The notes: generated by a model not told the origin, from the letters alone. A DNA stretch of 64,000 bases from Deltaproteobacteria bacterium (GCA_002731275.1 PCBK01000190.1:20985-84984), one strand, 5' to 3'; positions 9,070-19,351 are shown, counted from the stretch's first letter. A program made the numbers and translations.

Positions 9070-10407
9070 TCAAGGGGGGTTGGGGAGGTGACAGTAACCT
9101 TCTGTTGCACTACACGAAAGACCAACGGGACAGGACTCACCTTTGTTGCACCGCGCGACACAGATCCCCCCTCTTGTTCGCGAGGAGCAAGAGGGAGCGG
9201 CGAAACCAGTCTTCTCACACTCTGTAGAGGTCCGACACTCAAGCAGACAAACTGCTGATTTGTCGCCTGTGAGGATCTTTTGGCAAATATAAGGAGGCGC
9301 ACACACGTTCCCGATCCCACATGTCTGGCCGAGAAAACGCGTCCCATCGGGGAAAGGTACGCAGATCGAACCGCCAGTATTCAGGCCCGAACAACGAAAG
9401 AGAGGGTCCGTCTTGTATACACAATCACTTGAGATCACACAGTTGGACTGTAAACAAACCCCACTCGTCGCGTTCCCCTGCTTAAAGCAAGTAAAAGTTG
9501 TCCCTGGACGGTGTTGACAGTCAGTCTCCGAGGTACACGCACGCAAGCAAACCTTTTGATTTGAGTCCGTGAAGTTGACGCATCGATTGGGTGGAGAACA
9601 CAGGTCCGTATCTGAACAGCTCTCTCCTTCAAAGGCTTGTTTTCCTTTGACACACCGCGCGAGATGGTTGCAGGTAAGCCCCTGTGAGATATCGCACTCA
9701 ACAGGCGGGCTGAGGTTCTCTCCACAGTTTTCGTTGATTTGGCGCGCGAGCTTCGCGGCGACACATTTCCCTTTTTGGCAGACGAGATGATCGAAGGGGC
9801 TCTTCTTGCAAAAGAGGCTACTTTCGAGACCACATGACTCTCCAGAGGAGACCTCTTTGGTACACACAGAGACGGTCTCATCTCCATTCCAGGCGACGTG
9901 TGTGCAAGCATTTCGTCCATCGTTGTTGTCGTTGCAGAGACTCGCGTCTGACGAACAATCTTGCAAACACACAGCGATCGTCGCATCGATCCGGATACAA
10001 CGAAGCCCACGGGCACACTTTTCGGCCAACTTCGCATCAGACGCCCAATTACATGGTAAATGAAGCCCCCGCTTGCCCACAGGAGGCTCATCGACTGGAG
10101 GTTGTTCGATAACCTTCTCAGGGACAGGTTCCGCCTTTGCCGGCTCATCAGGCGCCTCAGGCTCTTTTGAAGGCTCTTTTGAAGGTTCACCTGCATCTTT
10201 GATGATTCCTTCTATCGGTCCACCACAAAACCCATCTTCGCTACAGGTGTGTTGGAACAGACAATCAGCATCTTCCTTACAGGGGCGGCCTTTCAGGCTC
10301 ACATCCTGGATGCAGGAGATCATCCCCCACCCGACGATGAAGAGGAGTCCCAACCTGCAGAAGTAGCGAAAAAAAGTATGATGCGTAAAGGGATATAGCG
10401 TTGACAA
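9070..10407 (-). CDS. Cys-rich lipoprotein, paralogue of the gene at 2223-3578
   Basis: I start this gene at a TTG at 10407, which has AAGGA 7 nt upstream. This gives 445 residues, close to its 451-residue paralogue, and avoids overlap with the upstream gene that ends at 10437. No ATG is available near the signal peptide. The signal ends at Cys32 (M-I-S-C), followed by the same CIQDVSLKGRPC module as in the paralogue, an acidic Pro/Glu/Lys linker with KEPSKEP repeats, and a long domain of evenly spaced Cys residues. It is predicted to be an exported lipoprotein. The gene sits immediately upstream of the alpha-2-macroglobulin-like gene, 171 nt apart, with its twin immediately downstream of it. 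Function unknown; a surface adhesin or structural coat component is only a guess. Confidence 0.8.
   Translation of the reverse strand: MSTLYPFTHHTFFRYFCRLGLLFIVGWGMISCIQDVSLKGRPCKEDADCLFQHTCSEDGFCGGPIEGIIKDAGEPSKEPSKEPEAPDEPAKAEPVPEKVIEQPPVDEPPVGKRGLHLPCNWASDAKLAEKCARGLRCIRIDATIAVCLQDCSSDASLCNDNNDGRNACTHVAWNGDETVSVCTKEVSSGESCGLESSLFCKKSPFDHLVCQKGKCVAAKLARQINENCGENLSPPVECDISQGLTCNHLARCVKGKQAFEGESCSDTDLCSPPNRCVNFTDSNQKVCLRACTSETDCQHRPGTTFTCFKQGNATSGVCLQSNCVISSDCVYKTDPLFRCSGLNTGGSICVPFPDGTRFLGQTCGIGNVCAPPYICQKILTGDKSAVCLLECRTSTECEKTGFAAPSCSSRTRGGICVARCNKGESCPVGLSCSATEGYCHLPNPP
10220..10310. repeat. Conserved DNA module, copy 2 (N-terminal Cys module)
   Basis: Partner of 3397-3487, about 89% identical over 91 bp and on the same strand. 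The two copies lie 6.8 kb apart, on either side of the alpha-2-macroglobulin-like gene, so homologous recombination between them could delete or exchange that gene. Confidence 0.75.
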
Positions 10408-10436
10408 GCTCGGTTCCTTTTTTTCGGCAAAAGAAG

Positions 10437-11123
10437 TCACGATCTGCTCCCGTGTAAGCGAAGACCTCGCAAAAAAGAGACGAAGAACTGGCGCAAGACA
10501 GTGTGCTTTTCCTGTCGTTCTGCCGCACCAATCCGCACGCTGATCACATACCTTGTCGTCGGTTTTCTTGCAAGGATCAAGACTTCCTCCCATGCATGGG
10601 GAGCGGGCTGTGTGATGGGGAACGCCATCCAGACAGCAGCATCCGCGCGAAGGTAACGACTGCGCTTAGGGTGTAAGATGCGAATGGTTGGCTTTTTTGC
10701 AACCTTTCGACTCATCGCATACGACTCCGCGTATCGCTTGAGCCAAGGGCCAGAGAGCGCCCCTTCCGGGAGATCTGTCGGGAGTCGGTCTTTTCTCACG
10801 AGCACGGAGATCGATGTCTCGGCCACAGCGAGCTGCGCCTCAAACATAGTATTGCCCATCACTCGATCTTTGGGGATACGGAGTTTCCGAAAGGAGGAGC
10901 GAGGAGGTACACAGAAGCGCATCCCCGTGCGGTGATCGTAAACGCGCAGACAATCCCCTGTTTGTTGCGTCATCGTATAGGATGTGCGCACCTTGCGGAC
11001 CTGCGCCTTCTTTGTCACGCACCCCCCCAACAACAAGAGACCGACGAGCAAACATCCCAAACCAAAAGCCGTTTGACCCAAGATCGCGGGAGTGAATCTA
11101 CGAAAAACAAGATGATTGAACAT
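10437..11123 (-). CDS. Hypothetical lipoprotein
   Basis: A 228-residue protein from the ATG at 11123, with a weak AGG 4 nt upstream. Another in-frame ATG at 11144 has no ribosome binding site. The hydrophobic signal ends in LLLGGC (Cys35), a good lipobox. The mature part is basic with no repeats and contains two further Cys residues (GDCLRVY and MRFCVPP). I do not recognise the family. The stop is 29 nt upstream of the TTG start of the Cys-rich lipoprotein gene, so the two are likely in one transcript. It is the first gene of the minus-strand envelope block. Confidence 0.75.
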   Translation of the reverse strand: MFNHLVFRRFTPAILGQTAFGLGCLLVGLLLLGGCVTKKAQVRKVRTSYTMTQQTGDCLRVYDHRTGMRFCVPPRSSFRKLRIPKDRVMGNTMFEAQLAVAETSISVLVRKDRLPTDLPEGALSGPWLKRYAESYAMSRKVAKKPTIRILHPKRSRYLRADAAVWMAFPITQPAPHAWEEVLILARKPTTRYVISVRIGAAERQEKHTVLRQFFVSFLRGLRLHGSRS

Positions 11124-11340
11124 GACACCTGCGCACAAAAACATTTGAAATAAAAACAGTTCGTGTAGATATTGACATCATACAGCGCGTTGCCCTACAA
11201 AAACAGTAACGGTCCCTATTTAGAGACACCTGAAGGCGATCTTTGCGCATGAATTTGTGGTATCATACAGACTTGACGACATGAAAACAAAAAGAACACG
11301 TCCGACACAACAACAATCCACAACAGGAGGACGGTCCACC

Positions 11341-11829
11341 ATGAACAAATGGTTTCATACATTGTTCCAATCGGAGTCGATGGAGTTGGGTCTCGACGTA
11401 CAATTGACACGTCGGGACACTGTTTTGTACCGAGAGCAGTTTGATTCAGCGATGGGCTACTTACGGATTGGTCGCGCAGACTCCAACGCGATCTGCCTTG
11501 AGACCCCTTCTTTGCCCATGCAACATTTCACACTTGTCGAGTTTTGCGAGAAAGAACCTTGGGTTCAATTTACGTCGACGATGAGCGGCACGTTGCGCAC
11601 AACAGACGATTTGGTGACGCTCGAAGAGCTCAAACATACACCGCTCGTCCACCCAACGCTCCACGGCTACCGCATTCACCTACGAGCTCATACAACGTTG
11701 TTGTTGCATCTCGATCAGCTGACATTCCGCTTTCGTCGCTCCTACGAGCACAATCAACATCCTCCTTTTGGTCGGTTTCCTCCGATCCAGTGGCTCACAT
11801 CCCCCCCACGCAACTGTCTCCCCACCTGA
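11341..11829 (+). CDS. FHA-like domain protein
   Basis: 162 residues from the ATG at 11341, which has AGGAGG 10 nt upstream; an in-frame start at 11257 lacks one. Residues 41-66 (LRIGRADSNAICLE, then H62) keep the FHA pattern of Gly44-Arg45, Ser48-Asn49 and a conserved His, so it probably folds as a forkhead-associated domain that binds phosphothreonine peptides or acts as a protein interaction module. Some FHA positions, such as the Ser before the His, are missing (SLPMQH), so phospho-binding may be lost. There is no signal peptide and the C-terminal tail is Pro/Arg rich. It is transcribed towards ravA but is separated from it by 464 nt. Confidence 0.6.
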   Translation: MNKWFHTLFQSESMELGLDVQLTRRDTVLYREQFDSAMGYLRIGRADSNAICLETPSLPMQHFTLVEFCEKEPWVQFTSTMSGTLRTTDDLVTLEELKHTPLVHPTLHGYRIHLRAHTTLLLHLDQLTFRFRRSYEHNQHPPFGRFPPIQWLTSPPRNCLPT

Positions 11830-12293
11830 TCACCACATCCACCTTTGCCCACTCACATTCGCTTACCATATCCATCAAAAAAAGACTCTTTATGCTCTCT
11901 GATACAGCTCGATATGAGAGGTTTTCAACGCTCCTCTCTCGTATCAGCGCGACACCTATTTTGATAAAAAAAGTCGACATCTCCTTGCAAGCGTCTGTAG
12001 GTGTACCCAAGCTATGCCCAAGCGATCTGTACCGGATTGTGTGCGAAAGACAAAAGACACAAAGGTTGGGAGAACGTCACGACGACTTCGTGGGGTCAAT
12101 CTGTCGTAAAACCTGCGGATTTTGGGACAACTGAGAAATCTTGATAAACATCTTTTCATCTCAAGGCATCCGGGGTATATTGTATCGCTTTTTGAGCAGA
12201 GGAGGCCTTACGGCTCGGTAAAACATAGGGATAAAGGCCCCTCCCAAGAAGTGGAGGATGACCATTCGTTATCGCGAAAAGGAAGGTAATTGG
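11830..12293. other. Non-coding gap upstream of ravA
   Basis: No convincing gene. A GAGAGG ... CCTCTC inverted repeat with an 11-nt loop lies at 11916-11938. A TATATT that could be a -10 element is at about 12176-12181, roughly 115 nt before the ravA start. The region should contain the ravA promoter. Confidence 0.35.
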
Positions 12294-13952
12294 ATGCAAC
12301 AACAGAATGAACTTGGAACCGAAACCCACACAGATAACGGTTCGCTCCAACAGGTAAATGTAGAAGAGGCGACGATCGGTTTGCCACCAGAACGTCCCCC
12401 TATAGATGAAGCAGTACGCACACGTTTTCAGACATTGCTCGACGCTTTGTGTGAAGGCTTGTACGAGCGCGAGCACGCTGTACGTTTGGCGATGTTGAGC
12501 GCGATCGCAGGTGAGAGTATTTTCCTCCTCGGACCTCCGGGGATCGGAAAGAGTCTGATCGCGCGCCGTCTCAAGTACGCATTCCGCGAAGGTGACTCAT
12601 TTGAATACCTGATGAGTCGATTTAGTACACCTGACGAGATCTTTGGCCCCGTCTCGATCAAAAAGCTGAAAGATGATGACAAGTACGAACGCCTGACAGA
12701 CAGCTACCTGCCTGGCGCCCACATCGTCTTCCTCGACGAGATCTGGAAAGCAGGTCCCGCGATCCAAAACGCCCTTCTCACTGTCCTCAACGAAAAGATC
12801 TACCGAAACGGCGATCAAGAGGTGAAGGTCGACATTAAGGGGATCATCTCCGCCTCCAACGAGCTGCCTCCTCCAGGGCAAGGGCTCGGCGCGTTGTGGG
12901 ACCGTTTCCTCGTACGTATCCCACTGACAGGAATCCGCAACCAACAGCAATTCCTCGATATGATCGTCGACACAGAGAACGTCTACGAAGACAAACTCTC
13001 CAACGAAGTCAAGATCTCCGACGAAGAATACGCAGCCTGGGACAAACTGATCGATCAAATCGAAGTCCCCGCTGAAGTGCTCAACACCATCCAGGTCGTG
13101 CGCGTCAAATTGGATGAACACAACGAACGCGTCGGACGTGAGCACGCGCTGCGCGTCTATGACCGTCGCTGGAAGAAGGTCATCCGCCTGCTGCGCACAG
13201 CGGCCTTCCTCAATGGACGTCAATACGTCGACTTGATGGACTGCTTCTTGCTCGTCCACTGCCTGTGGGACAACATGGAACACCTCGAAGTGATCCAGGA
13301 CATCGTCAGCGATGTCATCCGCAAGCACGGTTACTCTCTCGCAGTCCAGCTCAACATGCTCAAGCGCGAGATGGACGAGTTTGAAGAGGATCTCACACGC
13401 GAGACCCAGACCAAACACATCGTGACCGAAGAGCGCCTCAAGGTTCACAACGAGCAATTCTACCGCCTGCAACCGCAAGGGCGTCCTTTTGACTCCCCCT
13501 ACATTAAATTAGAAGAGTTTCGCAAACTCACGCAAGGCGAGTGGGCTGTGATCAGCGTCTTCAACGAAGAGATGAAGCTCGGCAGCCGCTTGAAAGCCAA
13601 AAAGAGCGACAGAGAGCACTGCCTTGACTTCGAATACAACTCCGCACAATCGACGGTCCGACTGGATACCGAAAACGTCGAGCGTGAAGAGATCATCGAG
13701 CGCAAGCCCCACCCACTGTTGGTCAAACACTGGGACGAAAAAGTCCGCCGACTGCGCGTGTACATCGAAGGACAGTTGAAGATGATCCAGGAGGACTCTC
13801 CCGGACCGCTCGCGCACCTCGACAGCAACTTGTTTGTCGAATCAGAGCGCAGCCACATCGTCCGCGCCAACATCGAAGACGTCGCGAAAGCCCTGACCAA
13901 CCTCAAAATACGTTTGGAGAAAGCCCACCATGCCTACACCAGCATTGACTGA
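12294..13952 (+). CDS. ravA: MoxR-family AAA+ ATPase RavA
   Basis: 552 residues from the ATG at 12294, with GAAGG 7 nt upstream; the ATG at 12258 abuts its GGAGG and is less likely. The AAA+ core has Walker A GPPGIGKS (residues 80-87), Walker B IVFLDEI (Asp148-Glu149), a sensor-1-like ISASNELP segment and the MoxR-type alpha-helical insert. The layout and neighbours identify RavA, the ATPase that works with ViaA; E. coli RavA is 498 residues, so this one is somewhat longer, mostly at the N-terminus. RavA-ViaA is a chaperone-like system reported to interact with fumarate reductase and NADH dehydrogenase in E. coli. Here the gene overlaps viaA by 23 nt and is followed by sdhCAB, which fits that role. 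Confidence 0.9.
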   Translation: MQQQNELGTETHTDNGSLQQVNVEEATIGLPPERPPIDEAVRTRFQTLLDALCEGLYEREHAVRLAMLSAIAGESIFLLGPPGIGKSLIARRLKYAFREGDSFEYLMSRFSTPDEIFGPVSIKKLKDDDKYERLTDSYLPGAHIVFLDEIWKAGPAIQNALLTVLNEKIYRNGDQEVKVDIKGIISASNELPPPGQGLGALWDRFLVRIPLTGIRNQQQFLDMIVDTENVYEDKLSNEVKISDEEYAAWDKLIDQIEVPAEVLNTIQVVRVKLDEHNERVGREHALRVYDRRWKKVIRLLRTAAFLNGRQYVDLMDCFLLVHCLWDNMEHLEVIQDIVSDVIRKHGYSLAVQLNMLKREMDEFEEDLTRETQTKHIVTEERLKVHNEQFYRLQPQGRPFDSPYIKLEEFRKLTQGEWAVISVFNEEMKLGSRLKAKKSDREHCLDFEYNSAQSTVRLDTENVEREEIIERKPHPLLVKHWDEKVRRLRVYIEGQLKMIQEDSPGPLAHLDSNLFVESERSHIVRANIEDVAKALTNLKIRLEKAHHAYTSID

Positions 13953-15567
13953 GTGGGACGAGGATTTCGAGCGATTTGTCGAATTTGGCACGCTCCTCGA
14001 TCGAAAAACGCGTCGATACCTTGTCAGATACTTGCTTCATAAGCTGGGCGAGGCACATCCTCCACATCCCATCGAGCTGGATACATACCAGCGGTATTTT
14101 ACCCGCGCGCTTGATCGGATCTTTGGTGGCAAACTGCTTGAGATGCTCAAGAGACAAAAACTCCTGGGCAAACAAATCTCCAAGGAATATCTCAAGTGGA
14201 TGCGACAGATCCACATCAAGATGCAAGAAGACGATCCATTTGGTCCCGAAAAACGACGGATTGAACAGTGGGCTTCAACCCCACAAGATCAATTCATCGA
14301 CCGATGGGCCACGCTCCAGGACTACCTCTCGACCAAGTACACAAAGCAGGACTTGGACGTCACGTTCTACCAGGAAAAGCTCGACAAACTCGTCAGAAAT
14401 CGGCCACTCGCGATGCTCTCCAAAGAAGAGCAGCAAGAGCTGGAGTTGGTCTTCACAGACTTGCTCTCGCAGTGGGATGCCATCGTGCAAGCACGCTCAC
14501 TTGAGCACGAGATGCAAAACTTCGAGGAGCAGCTCGACGACTTCCAAAGTGAGCTTGAAGGTCGCATCGATGAGCACCAAGAGTTGACCAGCTTGCTCGG
14601 TCCATTCGCCGAGTATATTGGCCGCTCATGGGATATGTCCCGTAAGCTGTGGGAGCGCACGAGTTTTAACGTACTCGAAAAGTACAAAGAGCTGCTCAAA
14701 GACGAAGACTCCGTTCGTATTCTTGCCGATCTTCTCGGTCAGATGAGAGAGGCGGAGATCGAGCTTGAGGAAGAGAGCTTCGAGAAGGTGATCGTCAACA
14801 AAAAGTGGATCGACGATCCGATGATCCGCGAAGAGATCGACGGGATCGAAGAGAGCAACAACCTCAACGCCCTGCTCTCCAGCGAAGCCAGTCTGCTCGG
14901 CGATCCACTGACAGAGACGGTCTTTTTGCGCAAGTTCTCCGAGCAGCGTTTGATGACCTTTAAGTACCAGTCCAGACGCCTTGTGACGAGCAAAGAGCAC
15001 GAGCTGGAGACGTACCAAAAGGTCAAACAAAAGGAGAAGGGCCCCTTCATCATCTGCGTCGATACGAGTGACTCGATGAGAGGACTCCCCGAACACATCG
15101 CGAAGGTGCTCTGCTTTGCGATCTTGAAGATGGCCGCGGAAGATGACAGGAGAGCGTTCCTGATCAACTTCTCGACGCAAGTGGAGACGATTGATCTGTA
15201 TGATCTTTCTCGATCACTCGACGCGATCGCCAACTTCTTGCAGATGTCCTTTCACGCCGGTACGAGTATCTCCATGGCGCTCTACGAGGTCCTTCGCCAG
15301 TTGGACACAGAGAGCTATAAAGATGCTGATGTGCTTGTCATTTCGGACTTTATCATGTATCGTGTCGAGCAAGATATTGTCGAACGGATGAGACATCATC
15401 AGATCAACCAGGGTACGCAATTTCACTGTTTGACTCTTTCCTCTACACCTGTCGAGCAATTCATGGGATTGTTTGACTCCAACTGGATCTACGATCCGGA
15501 GCAAAAAGGTGTGATCAGAGAGCTGAGCAACGACATGCGGACCATCCGGGGTCGAGAAGTTTATTGA
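13930..15567 (+). CDS. viaA: VWA-domain protein ViaA
   Basis: 545 residues. The N-terminal two-thirds are mostly charged and helical, with heptad-like Leu/Glu/Lys stretches. The C-terminal domain is a von Willebrand factor A domain with an intact MIDAS: D378-T-S-D-S (DTSDSM), a Thr in the AGTSISMAL loop, and a later Asp in VISDF. It matches E. coli ViaA closely around the MIDAS and in the aromatic FSTQVE strand. The family partner is RavA, whose ATPase it stimulates. The start overlaps the ravA stop by 23 nt, indicating translational coupling, and a GGAG lies 10 nt upstream. The gene is followed after 268 nt by sdhC. Confidence 0.9.
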   Translation: MPTPALTEWDEDFERFVEFGTLLDRKTRRYLVRYLLHKLGEAHPPHPIELDTYQRYFTRALDRIFGGKLLEMLKRQKLLGKQISKEYLKWMRQIHIKMQEDDPFGPEKRRIEQWASTPQDQFIDRWATLQDYLSTKYTKQDLDVTFYQEKLDKLVRNRPLAMLSKEEQQELELVFTDLLSQWDAIVQARSLEHEMQNFEEQLDDFQSELEGRIDEHQELTSLLGPFAEYIGRSWDMSRKLWERTSFNVLEKYKELLKDEDSVRILADLLGQMREAEIELEEESFEKVIVNKKWIDDPMIREEIDGIEESNNLNALLSSEASLLGDPLTETVFLRKFSEQRLMTFKYQSRRLVTSKEHELETYQKVKQKEKGPFIICVDTSDSMRGLPEHIAKVLCFAILKMAAEDDRRAFLINFSTQVETIDLYDLSRSLDAIANFLQMSFHAGTSISMALYEVLRQLDTESYKDADVLVISDFIMYRVEQDIVERMRHHQINQGTQFHCLTLSSTPVEQFMGLFDSNWIYDPEQKGVIRELSNDMRTIRGREVY

Positions 15568-15691
15568 TCCATGTCAAGCTTGTCCTACGGGCAGCGCTCC
15601 ACCCAAAGAATCCCCCTCCGAGACCGAGACAGCGGCCTCAAAAGAGAACGCTCACGCCCAAAACCACAAGCCAAATGAATCGATTGGAATA

Positions 15692-15720
15692 TTGACTCCC
15701 ATACACTGAATTGATACCTT
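15692..15720 (+). promoter_or_regulatory. Candidate sigma-70-type promoter for sdhCAB
   Basis: TTGACT at 15692-15697 and TACCTT at 15715-15720 are spaced by 17 nt, 116 nt upstream of the sdhC start. The -35 matches 5 of 6 consensus bases; the -10 is weak. Confidence 0.3.
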
Positions 15721-15835
15721 CGACACGAATTTTGGTAACCGACAACCAACTCGCTCCATGATGCTACCACCCAACGTCGTCAACCACACCCTGGAGCGCA
15801 GAAAACCCGAACGTACAGAAAAGGACCGATCAAAA

Positions 15836-16516
15836 ATGAAAGGTTTGACACGATTTGCGACGTCTTCGGTAGGCGCGAAAGTCATGATGGCCATCTCGGG
15901 CATTCTTGTCCTGGGATTTCTTGTCGTGCATATGGCTGGTAACTTGCAGATGCACATCAGTGCAGACGCAATGAACACCTATGCATACAATCTCAAGCAC
16001 AAACTGCTCCCCCTCGTATGGGCGACACGTATTGGTTTGCTTGGACTCATCGGAGTCCACATTTGGGCGGCCTACCGCGTCACCACGCTCAATCTCGACG
16101 CACGTCCTGTGGGATACTCCAGCCCAAAGTACAACGCTTCAACCTACGCATCCCGCACGATGCGCTGGAGCGGTGTCATCCTCTTCGCCTTTATCGTCTA
16201 CCACATCTTGCACTTCACTGCAGGTGTCACAAACCCCGAACACTTCGCGATGCACACGCCTGACAAAATGCACGACGTCTACCGTATGGTCGTGCTCGGC
16301 TTCCAGCAGCCATTTGTCGCGCTCTTTTACATCATCGCGCAAGTCCTCCTCGCCATGCATTTGAGCCATGGAATCTCCAGTTTCTTCCAGACAATGGGAT
16401 GGAACAATACCTCTTATCAAAACCTGATTAAGCGTGTGGGGCCTGCGATTAGTGTCGTCTTGTGCCTTGGCTTCATTTCGGTGCCCCTTGGCGTGCTCCT
16501 CGGAATCATCAAGTAG
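15836..16516 (+). CDS. sdhC: Succinate dehydrogenase/fumarate reductase cytochrome b subunit
   Basis: 226 residues from the ATG at 15836 (AAGGA 10 nt upstream); an in-frame ATG further up has no ribosome binding site. The protein has five predicted membrane helices with His residues within or near helices ([29 protein letters not shown]) that would ligate two b haems, the pattern of the b558-type single-subunit anchor (SdhC/FrdC). It anchors the SdhAB dimer and passes electrons between succinate/fumarate and quinone. The stop is 14 nt before sdhA. Single-anchor diheme enzymes can run as succinate dehydrogenase or fumarate reductase, so direction cannot be told from sequence. Confidence 0.93.
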   Translation: MKGLTRFATSSVGAKVMMAISGILVLGFLVVHMAGNLQMHISADAMNTYAYNLKHKLLPLVWATRIGLLGLIGVHIWAAYRVTTLNLDARPVGYSSPKYNASTYASRTMRWSGVILFAFIVYHILHFTAGVTNPEHFAMHTPDKMHDVYRMVVLGFQQPFVALFYIIAQVLLAMHLSHGISSFFQTMGWNNTSYQNLIKRVGPAISVVLCLGFISVPLGVLLGIIK

Positions 16517-16530
16517 AGGAAAGAACCACA

Positions 16531-18444
16531 ATGAAACTCGATGCAAAGATCCCTTCCGGTCCAATCTCCGAAAAATGGGACAACCATAGATTCAACCTCA
16601 AACTCGTCAACCCTACTCGTAAGCGCGGGTTCAAGGTGTTGGTCGTTGGTACAGGACTCGCTGGCGCGAGCGCCGCTGCGACCATGGCCGAGCTCGGTTA
16701 TCAAGTCGAATCGTTTTGCTTCCAGGACAGCGCACGTCGCGCACACAGTATCGCCGCACAGGGTGGTATCAACGCGGCAAAGAACTACCAAAACGACGGT
16801 GACTCCGTCCACCGTTTGTTCTACGATACGGTCAAAGGTGGTGACTTCCGCTCCCGTGAAGCCAACGTCCACAGACTGTCACAAGTCAGTACAGAGATCA
16901 TCGACCAATGTGTCGCACAGGGTGTTCCCTTCGCACGTGAATACGGTGGTCTCCTCGCCAACCGCTCCTTTGGTGGTGCGCAAGTCTCCCGTACGTTCTA
17001 CGCACGTGGTCAAACTGGACAACAACTGCTCCTCGGCGCGTACCAAGCGCTCTCACGTCAGGTCGCCAAGGGCAACGTCAAGGTCCATACACGTACGGAG
17101 ATGCTCGATCTCGTCGTGATCGACGGGCGCGCACGTGGTATCATCACGCGTAACCTCGCGACAGGTGAGATCAAACGCTGGATCGGCGACGCCGTCGTCC
17201 TCGCGACAGGTGGATACGGAAACGTCTACTTCCTCTCCACCAACGCGATGAACTGTAACGTCACAGCCACTTGGCGTGCGTACAAGCGTGGCGCGTACTT
17301 TGCCAACCCATGCTTTGTCCAGATCCACCCCACCTGTATCCCCGTCGCTGGTGAATTGCAGTCCAAGCTCACGCTGATGTCTGAGTCCCTGCGAAACGAC
17401 GGACGCATCTGGGTCCCCGAAAAGCTCGGCGACAAACGTCACCCCAACGAGATCCCCGAAGACGAGCGCGATTACTTCCTCGAAAGAAAGTATCCCAGCT
17501 TTGGTAACCTCGCCCCCCGTGACATCGCGTCTCGCTCTGCCAAAGAGGTCTGTGATGAAGGTCGTGGTGTTGGACCCACCGGCTACGGTGTGTACCTCGA
17601 CTTCCGCGACGCGATCGATCGTCTCGGAAAAGACGCGATCAGCCAACGCTACGGTAACCTCTTCCATATGTACCAGAAGATCACCGCCGAAAACCCATAC
17701 GAACAACCCATGCGTATCTACCCCGCTGTCCACTACACCATGGGCGGACTCTGGGTCGACTACAACCTGATGAGCACCATCCCAGGGATGTTCGCGATCG
17801 GTGAAGCCAACTTCTCCGAGCACGGCGCAAACCGCCTCGGCGCGTCTGCGCTGATGCAAGGTCTCGCGGATGGATACTTCATCCTCCCCATGACCATCGG
17901 TGGTTACCTCGACAGCGCAAACCTCACTGAAGCAACCACAGAACACGAAGAGTTCAACGCGGTCGAGCAAAGCGTCAAAGACAAGCTCGAAAAATTGCTC
18001 AGTATCCAAGGAAAGCGCACTGTCGACTCCTTCCACAAACAACTCGGTAAAATCCTCTGGGATTACTGTGGTATCTCCCGCTCCGGAGAAGGTCTCAAGA
18101 GCGCGATCAACCAAATCCAAGAGCTCCGCGCTGAGTTCTGGGACAACGTCATCGTCACAGGACGTGCTGACTCGTACAACGAAGAACTCGCCAAAGCAGG
18201 CCGCGTCGCGGACTACCTCGAATTTGGTGAGCTCCTCGCACGTGACGCCCTCACCCGTGACGAGTCTTGTGGTGCGCACTTCCGTATTGAGCACCAAACT
18301 CCCGAAGGAGAAGCAACTCGCGATGACGAAAACTTCAGCCACGTTGCTGCATGGGAATACGCTGGCGAAGACAGCGAACCCATCCGCAACAAGGAAGATC
18401 TCGTCTACGAAAACATCCAGTTTGCAACCAGGAGTTACAAATGA
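16531..18444 (+). CDS. sdhA: Succinate dehydrogenase/fumarate reductase flavoprotein subunit
   Basis: 637 residues from the ATG at 16531 (GAGGA 10 nt upstream). Near the N-terminus lies the FAD dinucleotide-binding motif GTGLAG (40-45). The covalent FAD attachment site is H72 in [12 protein letters not shown]. The catalytic region shows [13 protein letters not shown] and the C-terminal FAD segment [18 protein letters not shown]. It oxidises succinate to fumarate or reduces fumarate. The stop overlaps the start of sdhB as ATGA. The sequence is close to the long-flavoprotein subtype of Bacteroidota, Campylobacterota and Myxococcota. Confidence 0.95.
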   Translation: MKLDAKIPSGPISEKWDNHRFNLKLVNPTRKRGFKVLVVGTGLAGASAAATMAELGYQVESFCFQDSARRAHSIAAQGGINAAKNYQNDGDSVHRLFYDTVKGGDFRSREANVHRLSQVSTEIIDQCVAQGVPFAREYGGLLANRSFGGAQVSRTFYARGQTGQQLLLGAYQALSRQVAKGNVKVHTRTEMLDLVVIDGRARGIITRNLATGEIKRWIGDAVVLATGGYGNVYFLSTNAMNCNVTATWRAYKRGAYFANPCFVQIHPTCIPVAGELQSKLTLMSESLRNDGRIWVPEKLGDKRHPNEIPEDERDYFLERKYPSFGNLAPRDIASRSAKEVCDEGRGVGPTGYGVYLDFRDAIDRLGKDAISQRYGNLFHMYQKITAENPYEQPMRIYPAVHYTMGGLWVDYNLMSTIPGMFAIGEANFSEHGANRLGASALMQGLADGYFILPMTIGGYLDSANLTEATTEHEEFNAVEQSVKDKLEKLLSIQGKRTVDSFHKQLGKILWDYCGISRSGEGLKSAINQIQELRAEFWDNVIVTGRADSYNEELAKAGRVADYLEFGELLARDALTRDESCGAHFRIEHQTPEGEATRDDENFSHVAAWEYAGEDSEPIRNKEDLVYENIQFATRSYK

Positions 18445-19181
18445 ACCTTACACTTCATGTTTGGAGACAAAACGGCGCACACGACGAAGGCAAACTCGTC
18501 AAGTACAAGGTCGAAGACGTCAGTCCAGACGCCTCCTTCCTCGAAATGCTCGATGCGCTCAACGAGAGCCTCGCTGTCAAAGGCGAAGAGCCCGTGGCAT
18601 TCGATCACGACTGCCGCGAAGGGATCTGTGGTTCTTGCTCCATGGTTATCAATGGCGAACCCCACGGCCCCGAGAGAGGCACCACCGCTTGTCAGCTGCA
18701 CATGCGCAGCTTCCGCGACGGTGAAAACGTCTACATCGAGCCCTTCCGCGCCGCAGCCTTCCCGATCATCAAAGACCTCGTCGTCGATCGTGGTGCCTTT
18801 GACCGCGTGATCCAGGCTGGTGGATACGTCTCCGTCAACACAGGGAACGCACCTGACGCAAACTCCTTGCCCATCTCCAAAGAGGACGCTGACGCATCCT
18901 TTATGGCTGCTGAATGTATCGGCTGTGGTGCTTGTGTCGCTGCGTGCCCCAACGCCTCCGCGATGCTCTTTGTCTCCGCCAAGGTCTCCCACCTCGGACG
19001 ACTCCCACAAGGACAACCCGAGCGTAGACAACGTGTTCTCGATATGGTCGGACAAATGGATGAAGAAGGCTTCGGTAACTGCTCCAACCACTTCGAGTGT
19101 GAAGCTGCCTGCCCCAAACAGATCAGTGTCCTCAATATCGCACGTATGAACCGCGATTACTTCGGCGCTTCCATCAAGTAA
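18441..19181 (+). CDS. sdhB: Succinate dehydrogenase/fumarate reductase iron-sulfur subunit
   Basis: 246 residues; AGGAG lies 6 nt before the ATG at 18441, which overlaps the sdhA stop. Three Fe-S clusters can be read: the plant-type 2Fe-2S ligands C58, C63, C66 and C84 (CREGICGSC ... C), the 4Fe-4S ligands C159, C162 and C165 plus C169 ([12 protein letters not shown]), and C214, C220 and C224 ([12 protein letters not shown]) for the 3Fe-4S site. It carries electrons from the flavoprotein to the membrane subunit. All cluster ligands are present, so the enzyme should be functional. Confidence 0.95.
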   Translation: MNLTLHVWRQNGAHDEGKLVKYKVEDVSPDASFLEMLDALNESLAVKGEEPVAFDHDCREGICGSCSMVINGEPHGPERGTTACQLHMRSFRDGENVYIEPFRAAAFPIIKDLVVDRGAFDRVIQAGGYVSVNTGNAPDANSLPISKEDADASFMAAECIGCGACVAACPNASAMLFVSAKVSHLGRLPQGQPERRQRVLDMVGQMDEEGFGNCSNHFECEAACPKQISVLNIARMNRDYFGASIK

Positions 19182-19351
19182 TCCCACTCCCCTCCGGGAT
19201 ACACTCCCCTCTCCAAACCTCCTTCTGCCCCACACTCATTCTCATCCTTCGCGCCCTCCGTTTGATTTTCTGACGGGTAGAGGTTGTCTCCAAGGCGACG
19301 CATCGCCACATTGGCAACACCTACCTAGAGAACAAACAAAGGAGAAATCAC

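Noticed and set aside
12597..13478. A 293-codon minus-strand frame within ravA
   Set aside because: Composition (Val/Asp/Phe-rich) reflects the antisense of a highly expressed gene; no domain is visible.
17053..18342. A 429-codon minus-strand frame within sdhA
   Set aside because: Antisense of a clear sdhA; long only because sdhA codon bias removes antisense stops.
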